The notes under the pieces were generated by a model. The model was not told the DNA's origin, did no database searches, and saw only the letters and a list, made by a program, of their open reading frames with translations. The position numbers were made by a program, and so were the translations under genes. Positions 1 to 5,844 of a DNA stretch of 6,712 bases are shown piece after piece; position 1 is the first letter of the stretch; every line of letters starts with the position of its first letter. This stretch comes from Limisphaerales bacterium (GTDB lineage: Bacteria > Verrucomicrobiota > Verrucomicrobiia > Limisphaerales > UBA11358): positions 1-6,712 of the forward strand of contig DAIDJC010000181.1 in assembly GCA_027451565.1 (NCBI GenBank). Direction: 5' to 3'.

Positions 1-285
<285 letters not shown>

Positions 286-340
286 TTAATGCTTGGAAGA
301 GGATTTCACGACAAAAAACAACGACAACCATAAACACGAG

Positions 341-365
341 GCGCCCCGGGGATGGTCCGGGGCGC
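341..365 (-). terminator. GC-rich hairpin after the HU gene, probable terminator
   Basis: A perfect 9-bp inverted repeat GCGCCCCGG/CCGGGGCGC (341-349 and 357-365) encloses a 7-base loop. It begins 20 bp past the HU stop codon in the minus direction. Read on the minus strand, the sequence after the stem is T-rich but broken (CTCGTGTTTATGG, then a run of six T at 312-317), so it is a weak rather than textbook intrinsic terminator. It may attenuate rather than fully stop transcription into gltX. Confidence 0.6.
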
Positions 366-384
366 TTGAAGAGAAAACAGGTGT

Positions 385-672
385 TTATTTGGAGCCAAGA
401 ATGGCGTCTTTGGCCGCCTTAGCCACGCGAAATTTTACCACTCGCTTGGCTTTGATTTGAATCGGCTCACCGGTCTTGGGGTTGCGACCCACCCGGGCTG
501 CCCGGTTGCGCAACACTAGTTTGCCAATTCCCGGAAGGGTGAACGTATCCTTGGCATGCTTGTAAGCAAGCCGGGCAATTTGATCCAGTATTTCCACCGC
601 CGTTTTCTTGGATAGATCGTGTTCTTCGGCTATGAGGGAGGCAATTTGAGATTTGGAGAGGGCCTTGGCCAT
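385..672 (-). CDS. HU/IHF-family histone-like DNA-binding protein
   Basis: A 95-residue nucleoid-associated protein of the HU/IHF family, expected to work as a dimer that bends DNA. The order of elements fits the family: N-terminal helices (residues about 7-40, including SKKTAVEILDQIARLAYK), then the core FTLPGIGKLVLRNRAARVG (44-62), then the DNA-binding arm RNPKTGEPIQIKAKRVVKFR (63-82), and a closing helix VAKAAKDAIL. The proline in RNPKTG (residue 65) is the one that intercalates into the minor groove in HU and IHF. Length is slightly above the usual 90. The ATG is supported by AAAAGGA at 679-685, six bases upstream. The short extra N-terminus and lysine/arginine-rich arm resemble HU variants I associate with Verrucomicrobia and Planctomycetes (recalled, not searched). 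Its own promoter probably lies in the AT-rich spacer to its right. Whether it is closer to HupA/HupB or IHF cannot be decided here, so no symbol is given. Confidence 0.95.
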   Translation of the reverse strand: MAKALSKSQIASLIAEEHDLSKKTAVEILDQIARLAYKHAKDTFTLPGIGKLVLRNRAARVGRNPKTGEPIQIKAKRVVKFRVAKAAKDAILGSK

Positions 673-1106
673 ATTATATCCTTTTGTTGTTTTTTCCGAT
701 GTTCATGGTCGAGTCTGGAATTTGGAAAAGCGACAGACCTTATTCGAATTAAAATCTAAAGGGCACAGGGTTCAAGCACAAAAAGGAAAAAAGCCCATTT
801 TTTCAAAGGAGGCATTTTTTATCCTTGGGCGGCCCCGGTTCGGCGAATCAGGCAGACATTATTTGGGATTTGGAATGGCCTCGATCGGCGGAACGGCTTT
901 TAATAAGCATAGATAAGACCAGTTGAAGCCGAAAGCCAGAAACTGCCTCCCTCATTCCCATAAGCCAATACAAGGCAGGCCACCCTGGGTCAGTCAATGC
1001 CCATTGTTTTTCTCTTAAAGGTTCAATGTGCGTGGTGCGGGTTCCGGGGACGGAAAAGGATGCTTGGAGGGCTTGACTTCGCATTGTCTTTGCCGAACAT
1101 GAGGCA
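673..1106. other. Divergent intergenic spacer, no convincing gene
   Basis: This 434-bp stretch separates the minus-strand HU gene from the plus-strand kinase operon. The HU-proximal part is rich in A and T tracts, for example six-base runs near 787-820. The kinase-proximal part is more mixed, with GGAGGG at 1066-1071 about 36 bases before the chosen kinase start. Open frames here show no recognisable protein motif on either strand. An unusually good AAAGGAGG sits at 805-812 with no ATG in reach; a TTG at 825 would open only 33 codons. I see no convincing -35/-10 pair for the kinase operon on the plus strand. Confidence 0.7.
748..775 (-). promoter_or_regulatory. Possible sigma70-type promoter for the HU gene
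   Basis: On the minus strand, TTGAAC (complement of 770-775) and TTTAAT (complement of 748-753) are separated by 16 bases and lie about 75 bases before the HU start codon. Each matches the -35 and -10 consensus only partly. Several A6/T6 runs lie just upstream (around 787-820), which could add an UP-element-like or curved stretch. This is a pattern match only; Verrucomicrobial promoter consensus is poorly known to me. Confidence 0.3.
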
Positions 1107-2111
1107 GTGTCTTTATTTAACATTCAGAGCGATTTTCGTTATGCCGTCGTTCGAAAAATTTTCGAGGGTGGCATGGGCATCGTTTATGAGGCAGAACAGC
1201 ACGGCTCCCGGGATTTTGTCAAGCGGGTGGCGATTAAGATCATTCGTCCGAATTTTGCGAGCCAGAAGATGTTCATCGAGAACTTCATAGGCGAGGCCAA
1301 ACTGGTGGCGGACTTGATCCATACCAACATTGTCCAGACCTATCATTTGGGGGAGACCAACGGGGTGTGTTTCATTGCCATGGAACTGATCCGCGGGGTG
1401 AATCTGGAGCAATTTTCCGTGCAATTGGCCGAGAAAAACCGGGACCTACCCAAGGAACTGGCTGTATTCATCACCAGTCGCGTGGCTCGAGGGCTGGCCT
1501 ATGCCCATTCCAAAACCGACAAAGACGGACATTTGCTCGGTATAGTGCACCGGGACGTGAGCTTTAAAAATGTGATGATCGCCTTTGAGGGGGATGTAAA
1601 ACTGACTGATTTCGGGATTGCAAAGGCTCGGGGATTCCTGACCGACCAGGAGGGGGAGGTGGTGGCCGGAAAACCCGATTACATGAGCCCGGAACAGGCT
1701 GATTTTCAGGTTACCGATCAAAGGTCTGACATTTTCTCGACTGGAGTAGTGTTGGCTCACCTATTGTTGGGGCGCAACCTTTTCAAGGGATCCACCGCAG
1801 AGGAATCACGTTCCCGCATATTGAATCAGCCCATACCGGATTTTCGGATTTTGGACAGCCGGATTGACGCCAAGCTCAATGATATTTTGCATCGTTGCCT
1901 GGCTCATGACCCGGACCGGCGATTTGACAGCGCGGAACAATTGATGACCGAGCTGGAAATGTACATTTACCGGGACGGGTATGGTCCCACCAATGAGACG
2001 CTGGGGAAATTCATCCGGGAATTATTTGGCCAGAGCAGTCCAACCACTTTTAAAACCCGCGATCTTTCCAAAACGGTGGTCATGCCACAATCCTCGCGGA
2101 ATCGCACTTGA
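1107..2111 (+). CDS. Cytoplasmic Hanks-type serine/threonine protein kinase
   Basis: A 334-residue eukaryotic-like protein kinase that should phosphorylate serine or threonine with ATP. Visible landmarks: glycine loop EGGMGIVYEA (20-29), VAIK lysine (K44), helix-C glutamate in GEAKLV (E63), catalytic HRD (148-150) in HRDVSFKN with N155, DFG (168-170), SPE in place of APE (194-196), the helix-F aspartate in RSDIFSTG (D208) and the closing arginine in DPDRRF. All catalytic residues are present, so it is probably active. There is no membrane segment, PASTA repeat or other sensor; after the kinase fold comes a roughly 60-residue tail with a T/S-rich end (TFKTRDLSKTVVMP). The GTG at 1107 is chosen because the frame is closed by a stop at 1074 and no in-frame ATG exists; GAGG lies only two bases upstream, and an ATT at 1083 downstream of GGAGGG is an alternative. 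It is the first gene of the likely four-gene operon; the next gene starts 6 bases after its stop. Confidence 0.93.
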   Translation: MSLFNIQSDFRYAVVRKIFEGGMGIVYEAEQHGSRDFVKRVAIKIIRPNFASQKMFIENFIGEAKLVADLIHTNIVQTYHLGETNGVCFIAMELIRGVNLEQFSVQLAEKNRDLPKELAVFITSRVARGLAYAHSKTDKDGHLLGIVHRDVSFKNVMIAFEGDVKLTDFGIAKARGFLTDQEGEVVAGKPDYMSPEQADFQVTDQRSDIFSTGVVLAHLLLGRNLFKGSTAEESRSRILNQPIPDFRILDSRIDAKLNDILHRCLAHDPDRRFDSAEQLMTELEMYIYRDGYGPTNETLGKFIRELFGQSSPTTFKTRDLSKTVVMPQSSRNRT

Positions 2112-2117
2112 GAAGCC

Positions 2118-3017
2118 ATGCCTAAAAAACCATCTTCTGAGGTCACGCTGGGTTTGGTCCAAAGCGCGACCGTGGCGGATCCTGCCGCAAACTTAAAAAA
2201 AACCGTGTCCCTGGTGGAACGTGCCGCTGCTAGTGGGGCGCGGATCGTATGCACGCAGGAGCTTTTTCGGTCTCCGTATTTTTGTCAGAGCGAGGACCAT
2301 GAATATTTCCGGCTGGCTGAGACCATACCCGGGCCCAGCACGGATGCCTTTTGCCGTGTGGCGCGCAAGCATAAGGTGGTGATTGTGGCATCCCTATTTG
2401 AGCGCAGGGCAGCCGGACTTTACCACAATACGGCAGTAGTGATAGACGCGGATGGTTCAATCCTGGGGCGCTATCGCAAAATGCACATACCGGACGACCC
2501 GCTTTTTTACGAAAAATTTTATTTTACGCCTGGAGACCTTGGGTTCAAGGCTTGGAGCACGCGTCATGGCCGGATTGGGGTTTTGATTTGCTGGGATCAA
2601 TGGTATCCCGAGGCGGCTCGCTTGACGGCGATGCAGGGGGCTGAAATTTTGTTTTATCCCACGGCGATAGGCTGGCACCCGAGCGAGAAGAAGGAATACG
2701 GGGTGCGGCAGCATGGTGCGTGGGAAACCATCCAGAGGGCGCACGCAGTGGCGAATGGTTGTTTTGTGGCAGTGGCCAACCGGATCGGGCACGAGGTGCT
2801 TCCCAAGGTGGGAGGGGATGGAATCGAGTTTTGGGGCCAGAGTTTCATTGCAGGAACGTCCGGCGAGATCATTGCCAAGGCCAGTTCCGACCAGGAAGAA
2901 ATTCTGATGGCCAGTGTGGACCTGGGCAAGGTTGACACCACTCGCACGCATTGGCCTTTCCTGCGGGATAGGCGGATAGATGCCTATGGAGACCTGACCC
3001 GGCGGCTTTCGGATTAG
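2118..3017 (+). CDS. aguB: N-carbamoylputrescine amidase (nitrilase superfamily)
   Basis: A 299-residue carbon-nitrogen hydrolase. AguB hydrolyses N-carbamoylputrescine to putrescine, CO2 and ammonia, the final step of the agmatine route to polyamines in the cytoplasm. The nitrilase triad is visible: glutamate E48 in CTQELF, lysine K121 in YRKMHIPDDP and cysteine C158 in LICWDQWYPEAAR. HIPDDPxFYEKFYFTPGD and GWHPSEKKEYG are characteristic of AguB rather than of other nitrilase branches. Length matches the family (about 290-300). The start has GAGAAG a few bases upstream, overlapping the kinase stop, and the first eight residues (MPKKPSSE) are a small extension before the usual beta strand. 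No agmatine deiminase (aguA) is adjacent, so the partner step must be encoded elsewhere or the substrate obtained another way. A related omega-amidase or beta-ureidopropionase role is possible but less likely. Confidence 0.93.
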   Translation: MPKKPSSEVTLGLVQSATVADPAANLKKTVSLVERAAASGARIVCTQELFRSPYFCQSEDHEYFRLAETIPGPSTDAFCRVARKHKVVIVASLFERRAAGLYHNTAVVIDADGSILGRYRKMHIPDDPLFYEKFYFTPGDLGFKAWSTRHGRIGVLICWDQWYPEAARLTAMQGAEILFYPTAIGWHPSEKKEYGVRQHGAWETIQRAHAVANGCFVAVANRIGHEVLPKVGGDGIEFWGQSFIAGTSGEIIAKASSDQEEILMASVDLGKVDTTRTHWPFLRDRRIDAYGDLTRRLSD

Positions 3018-3038
3018 GCCTCAGCTTTACCATTCCCC

Positions 3039-4547
3039 ATGACGTTTCCACCCCGGTTCCAGCGATACATACCCATGGCCGTTTGGATCGTGGCGGTGAT
3101 GGTTCTGGTTTTTATTCCCTTCAAAATCATCAGTCTGGGCTTTTTGCCCATGGACGACGCCTTGCGCCATGCAGCCAAGGCTGTTTCCGGAAAAACCTGG
3201 CAGCAGATATTGGTGATGCGGGACGGTTTTGAAATAGATCCCAGCCCCGGGTGGCAGCAAATCCTGACCTGGGTCAATCCCTGCCAATGGGTGCAGCATT
3301 GGGATGGCGGACCGACTGAGGCTTTGGTGCTTTTTTCGGTGGCCAGCCTGATGCTTCTGGTCACCTGTTGCGGCCTGCCATGGCTGCGACGCCCTGAAGC
3401 ATGGCTTGGCGCCCTGCTGGCGGCCACGGTCTTCGCGCCCGCCTGCACAACGCGTTTCATGCGGGGTCGTCCGTATCTGGTGACTGATTTTGTGGTGATG
3501 ACCATCCTGTTGATTTGGACGCGTTGTTCCAGCAGGACGCCCAAGCCTTTCGGGCTGGTTTGTACCGTCATGCTGGTGGCCGCTTCGGCGTGGATTCACG
3601 GTTCCTGGTATATGCTGGCGCTGCCGGGTGCGGCCATTTTTCTCTCGGGCCGTTGCATGGCAGGGTTGGTTTATGGCGTGTGCTGGCTTCTGGGCAGTTT
3701 TTTAGGCTGCGCCTTGACCGGCCATCCCTGGGAATTTCTTTTCCAATCGGTGGAGCATATGTTTGGCGTGTTCGGCCATTTCGTGGTCAACAGGCAGCTT
3801 GAATCAGAGTTTTATCCCTCGGATGGTGAGACGGCCTCCGTTCTGTTGGCCCTGGTCTTTCTTTTCTGGCGCTGGCAAACGCCGGGATTTTCCAGGATGA
3901 CTCTCGCCCGCGTCATGGACCCGGTTTTTGTGATGATGGTTTTGGGATGGGTTTTGGGTCTTAAGATGCGGCGGTTTTGGTGGGATTATGGCATTCCTTC
4001 CATGGTTTTGTGGATTGCCTTTGAATTGCAGAGTCATTTTGAGGAAAAAATTTCCCTGGACTCGCCCCGCAGGCTTGCTCTGGCAGGCTGCCTGGCCGTG
4101 GCATTGTTTTTAGGTTTCACCAGCGACCGCGACGGGCGCTGGACGGCAAACCTGACCACTGAATACCTTTCCATGGATAACCCGGCGCAGGCCGCATGGC
4201 TGCCCGATCCAGGGGGGATCATTTACAATTCGGACATGGATGTGTTTTTTCAAACCTTCTACAAAAATCCCCGCGCACCATGGCGTTACGTCCTGGGATT
4301 TGAGCCTGGGCTGATGATGGAAGACGATTTGGCCGTCCTCCGCAAAGCTCAATGGAATTTTGGGGATACCCGGGCTTTTGAACCTTGGGTGCTCAAAATG
4401 CGGCCGCAAGACCGAATGATTATTCATGGGCCAGGGGGAGCGCCGCCGCGATTGCCCGAATTGGAATGGAACTACGCTGCCACCGAAATGTGGGTTGGCC
4501 GGCTACCCAGGCCTGGTCCCGGTGTCTCCAGCCACAACCCGCCTTGA
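3039..4547 (+). CDS. Polytopic inner-membrane protein, unrecognised; GT-C-like by topology
   Basis: I do not recognise this 502-residue protein. It has many hydrophobic segments: about 11-33, 94-112, 119-136, 147-161, 170-190 and several more to about residue 360, followed by a C-terminal soluble stretch of roughly 130 residues containing IIYNSDMDVFFQTFY and PWRYVLGFEPGLMMEDD. Directly after the first membrane span comes an acidic pair in LPMDDALRHA (D39, D40), then a short loop rich in tryptophan (GWQQILTWVNPCQWVQHW). A conserved-looking RGRPY (142-146) precedes the fourth span. An acidic motif in the first extracytoplasmic loop of a multi-span protein is typical of GT-C glycosyltransferases that use lipid-linked sugars, and the neighbouring sugar reductase fits, but this is inference. 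The ATG lies 21 bp after aguB with no clear Shine-Dalgarno; M13 is an alternative start. A transporter or an uncharacterised membrane family cannot be excluded. Confidence 0.85.
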   Translation: MTFPPRFQRYIPMAVWIVAVMVLVFIPFKIISLGFLPMDDALRHAAKAVSGKTWQQILVMRDGFEIDPSPGWQQILTWVNPCQWVQHWDGGPTEALVLFSVASLMLLVTCCGLPWLRRPEAWLGALLAATVFAPACTTRFMRGRPYLVTDFVVMTILLIWTRCSSRTPKPFGLVCTVMLVAASAWIHGSWYMLALPGAAIFLSGRCMAGLVYGVCWLLGSFLGCALTGHPWEFLFQSVEHMFGVFGHFVVNRQLESEFYPSDGETASVLLALVFLFWRWQTPGFSRMTLARVMDPVFVMMVLGWVLGLKMRRFWWDYGIPSMVLWIAFELQSHFEEKISLDSPRRLALAGCLAVALFLGFTSDRDGRWTANLTTEYLSMDNPAQAAWLPDPGGIIYNSDMDVFFQTFYKNPRAPWRYVLGFEPGLMMEDDLAVLRKAQWNFGDTRAFEPWVLKMRPQDRMIIHGPGGAPPRLPELEWNYAATEMWVGRLPRPGPGVSSHNPP

Positions 4548-4563
4548 AAGTGTTCCCGGCCCC

Positions 4564-5430
4564 ATGACGAAACAGCATCCAGTCCGGGTGTGGATCACAG
4601 GCTCCCAAGGGTTGATAGGCCGGGCCTTGATGGAGGGGGCGGGGCTTTTGGGTCCTGGTTATTCAGTGCGGGGTTTGACGCGCCAGGAGTTGGACTTGGT
4701 TGATTTCAAAGCCGTGGATCGCGAGCGGAACCGGGACAAGCCGGACGTCATTATTCATTGTGCGGCGATAACCGTGGTGGCCCTGGCCCAGAAAAATCCC
4801 GAGGCGGCGCATCGAATTAATTTTGAAGCCACCCGTCATCTTGTGGAGCATGATGGGGAAACACGAGTGGTGTTTTTTTCCACGGACCTGGTTTTTGACG
4901 GGCGCCGGGGAAACTACCAGGAGACGGACCCTGTGAACCCGCTGCATGTATATGGAGAAACCAAGGCCAAGGCGGAGATGGCGGCGCTGGGTAATCCTAA
5001 AAATCTGGTGGTGCGCACATCACTGAATGGGGGGGCCTCCGCCGCTGGCAACCGGGCTTTCAACGAGCAATTAAAGGAATCCATCAAAAAGCCCGGCGCG
5101 GGAATGACCCTGTTTACAGACGAGTTTCGGTGCCCGATTGCCGCTGTGGAAACAGCCCGGGCGGTGTGGCAGTTGGTATTGGGCGGCCATGCGGGCCTGT
5201 TTCACCTGGCTGGGGCGGAAAAACTTTCGCGTTGGCAGATGGGCTGCATTTTGGCCGAAAGATGGGGCGTGGCCATGGATAAAATCCGGCCTGGCCTGGC
5301 CAGGGAATTCTCGGGGCCGCCCAGGGCGCTGGACACCTCGCTGGACATTTATAAAATCCAAGCCGTTCTTCCGCAACCGCTTCAAGGTTTGCGCGCATGG
5401 CTTAAAGCCAATCCCCTGGCCGCTTTTTAA
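4564..5430 (+). CDS. RmlD-like SDR sugar-nucleotide reductase (dTDP-4-dehydrorhamnose reductase family)
   Basis: A 288-residue extended short-chain dehydrogenase of the RmlD branch, which reduces a 4-keto sugar nucleotide with NAD(P)H. In order: nucleotide-binding TGSQGLIG (G13, G16, G19), PDVIIHCAA (60-68), the diagnostic STDLVFDG (106-113), Y130 and K134 of the catalytic YxxxK in YGETKAKAE, and TDEFRCPI, where RmlD relatives usually have a similar sequence near the substrate site. The frame is open upstream to 4426, overlapping the membrane-protein gene, but the first residues matching the SDR fold (VRVWITGSQG) follow the ATG at 4564, 16 bases after the previous stop. The Shine-Dalgarno is poor. 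The function is probably making or modifying a deoxysugar, but no rmlA, rmlB or rmlC is next to it, so rhamnose itself is not proven and no symbol is assigned. Confidence 0.88.
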   Translation: MTKQHPVRVWITGSQGLIGRALMEGAGLLGPGYSVRGLTRQELDLVDFKAVDRERNRDKPDVIIHCAAITVVALAQKNPEAAHRINFEATRHLVEHDGETRVVFFSTDLVFDGRRGNYQETDPVNPLHVYGETKAKAEMAALGNPKNLVVRTSLNGGASAAGNRAFNEQLKESIKKPGAGMTLFTDEFRCPIAAVETARAVWQLVLGGHAGLFHLAGAEKLSRWQMGCILAERWGVAMDKIRPGLAREFSGPPRALDTSLDIYKIQAVLPQPLQGLRAWLKANPLAAF

Positions 5431-5448
5431 GACATTTTTCTGTGGATC

Positions 5449-5497
5449 TAAACCATCCTCCCCCGGGCCGCACGGCGGTTTAAACCAGGGGCCGCAC
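5449..5497. repeat. Imperfect direct repeat TAAACCA...GGGCCGCAC around a palindrome
   Basis: TAAACCA occurs at 5449-5455 and 5481-5487, each followed by GGGCCGCAC at 5465-5473 and 5489-5497. The second copy is 8 bases shorter between the two blocks. The perfect 10-bp palindrome GGTTTAAACC (5477-5486) lies at the junction. It could be a decayed tandem duplication or a protein-binding site; nothing in the sequence decides between these. Confidence 0.5.
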
Positions 5498-5571
5498 AGG
5501 TTCATCTGCGCAGCGCCTTGTTCTGGACGGCGGCCAATGGTTTTGGCGGCTGCAGGCGCGGCTGAGGGCAA

Positions 5572-5745
5572 TTATTCCGCAAGAATGTTTTTAATCGTCT
5601 CCCACAGATTGTCACCGGCATGGTGGTCACGCAGGTTTCCCTGTTCGATGAGTACACCGCCCATCTGGCGCTGCGGCAGACTCTCATCAAGAAAACCCAG
5701 CCCACTCTCTCCAACAATAAATTGGCGGAGAGGGAAAGTGGGCAT
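5572..5745 (-). CDS. Possible 57-residue small ORF or gene remnant downstream of GH51
   Basis: On the minus strand an ATG at 5745 opens 57 codons ending in TAA. The product begins MPTFPLRQFIVGESGLGFLD and ends HAGDNLWETIKNILAE. Composition looks protein-like, with a mixed hydrophobic core and an amphipathic C-terminal helix (DNLWETIKNILAE), and codons resemble the neighbouring genes. It is in the same reading frame as GH51, 91 codons beyond that stop, with a tandem TGA TAA (5761-5766) just before it. No Shine-Dalgarno precedes the ATG, and the hairpin at 5700-5743 covers its start. I do not recognise a family. It may be a small gene, the leftover C-terminus of a lost gene, or chance; the plus strand over the same stretch is also partly open. 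Confidence 0.3.
   Translation of the reverse strand: MPTFPLRQFIVGESGLGFLDESLPQRQMGGVLIEQGNLRDHHAGDNLWETIKNILAE
5700..5743 (-). terminator. Long imperfect hairpin, possible GH51 terminator
   Basis: GCCCACT (5700-5706) pairs with AGTGGGC (5737-5743) over 7 bp. Inside, CTCTCC (5707-5712) pairs with GGAGAG (5727-5732), with a four-base bulge GGAA on one side; a small inner CCAA/TTGG alternative also exists. Read on the minus strand, the stem is followed by TGGGTTTTCTTGATG, a short T-rich stretch displaced by four bases. It starts about 100 bases past the GH51 stop, so it could end that transcript. It could equally be a chance feature of the small ORF it overlaps. Confidence 0.35.
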
Positions 5746-5844
5746 GGAACGAAACGTCGCTTATCAGACCATGATGGCTCCTGCCAGCGTGTGATATGCT
5801 TCAAATCGTTGTGCAGATGGAAAATCAGCCGCAGAACGCCACGG

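Larger units (their letters stand above)
5431..5844. other. Convergent spacer between the RmlD-like gene and GH51
   Basis: About 414 bp separate the two convergent genes, long for such a junction. It contains a small imperfect repeat at 5449-5497, a possible 57-codon minus-strand ORF (5572-5745) and a long imperfect hairpin (5700-5743), each listed separately. No classic plus-strand terminator follows the RmlD-like gene; only a T-rich stretch (TTTTTAAGACATTTTTC, 5424-5440) lies over its stop codon. Longer open frames here are continuations of out-of-frame readings from the flanking genes. Confidence 0.6.

Noticed and set aside
653..916. Plus-strand open frame of 87 codons over the HU start and spacer
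   Set aside because: It overlaps the HU start antisense, has low-complexity lysine-rich stretches from A tracts, no recognisable motif and no good ribosome site.
848..1123. Minus-strand open frame of 91 codons in the divergent spacer
   Set aside because: No motif or family resemblance, and it overlaps the kinase start antisense; nothing supports translation.
2457..2951. Minus-strand open frame of 164 codons inside aguB
   Set aside because: It lies fully antisense to a secure enzyme gene and its product has no recognisable features.
3014..3599. Two long minus-strand open frames (185 and 190 codons) antisense to the membrane-protein gene
   Set aside because: They result from codon bias of the GC-rich membrane gene; compositions rich in R, H, Q, G and P are not protein-like.
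4426..4563. Upstream extension of the RmlD-like frame into the membrane-protein gene
   Set aside because: The SDR fold begins just after the ATG at 4564, and the 46 extra residues show no conserved features.
5477..5486. GGTTTAAACC palindrome as a CRISPR repeat fragment or phage attachment site
   Set aside because: There are no regularly spaced copies, cas genes or integrase in the window.
5071..5571. Minus-strand open frame of 166 codons over the RmlD-like gene
   Set aside because: It is mostly antisense to a gene with clear SDR motifs, and the peptide is proline/glycine-rich without a fold.
5138..5794. Plus-strand open frame of 218 codons continuing past the RmlD-like gene
   Set aside because: The first part is an out-of-frame reading of the reductase, rich in W, R and P; no start signal or family match.
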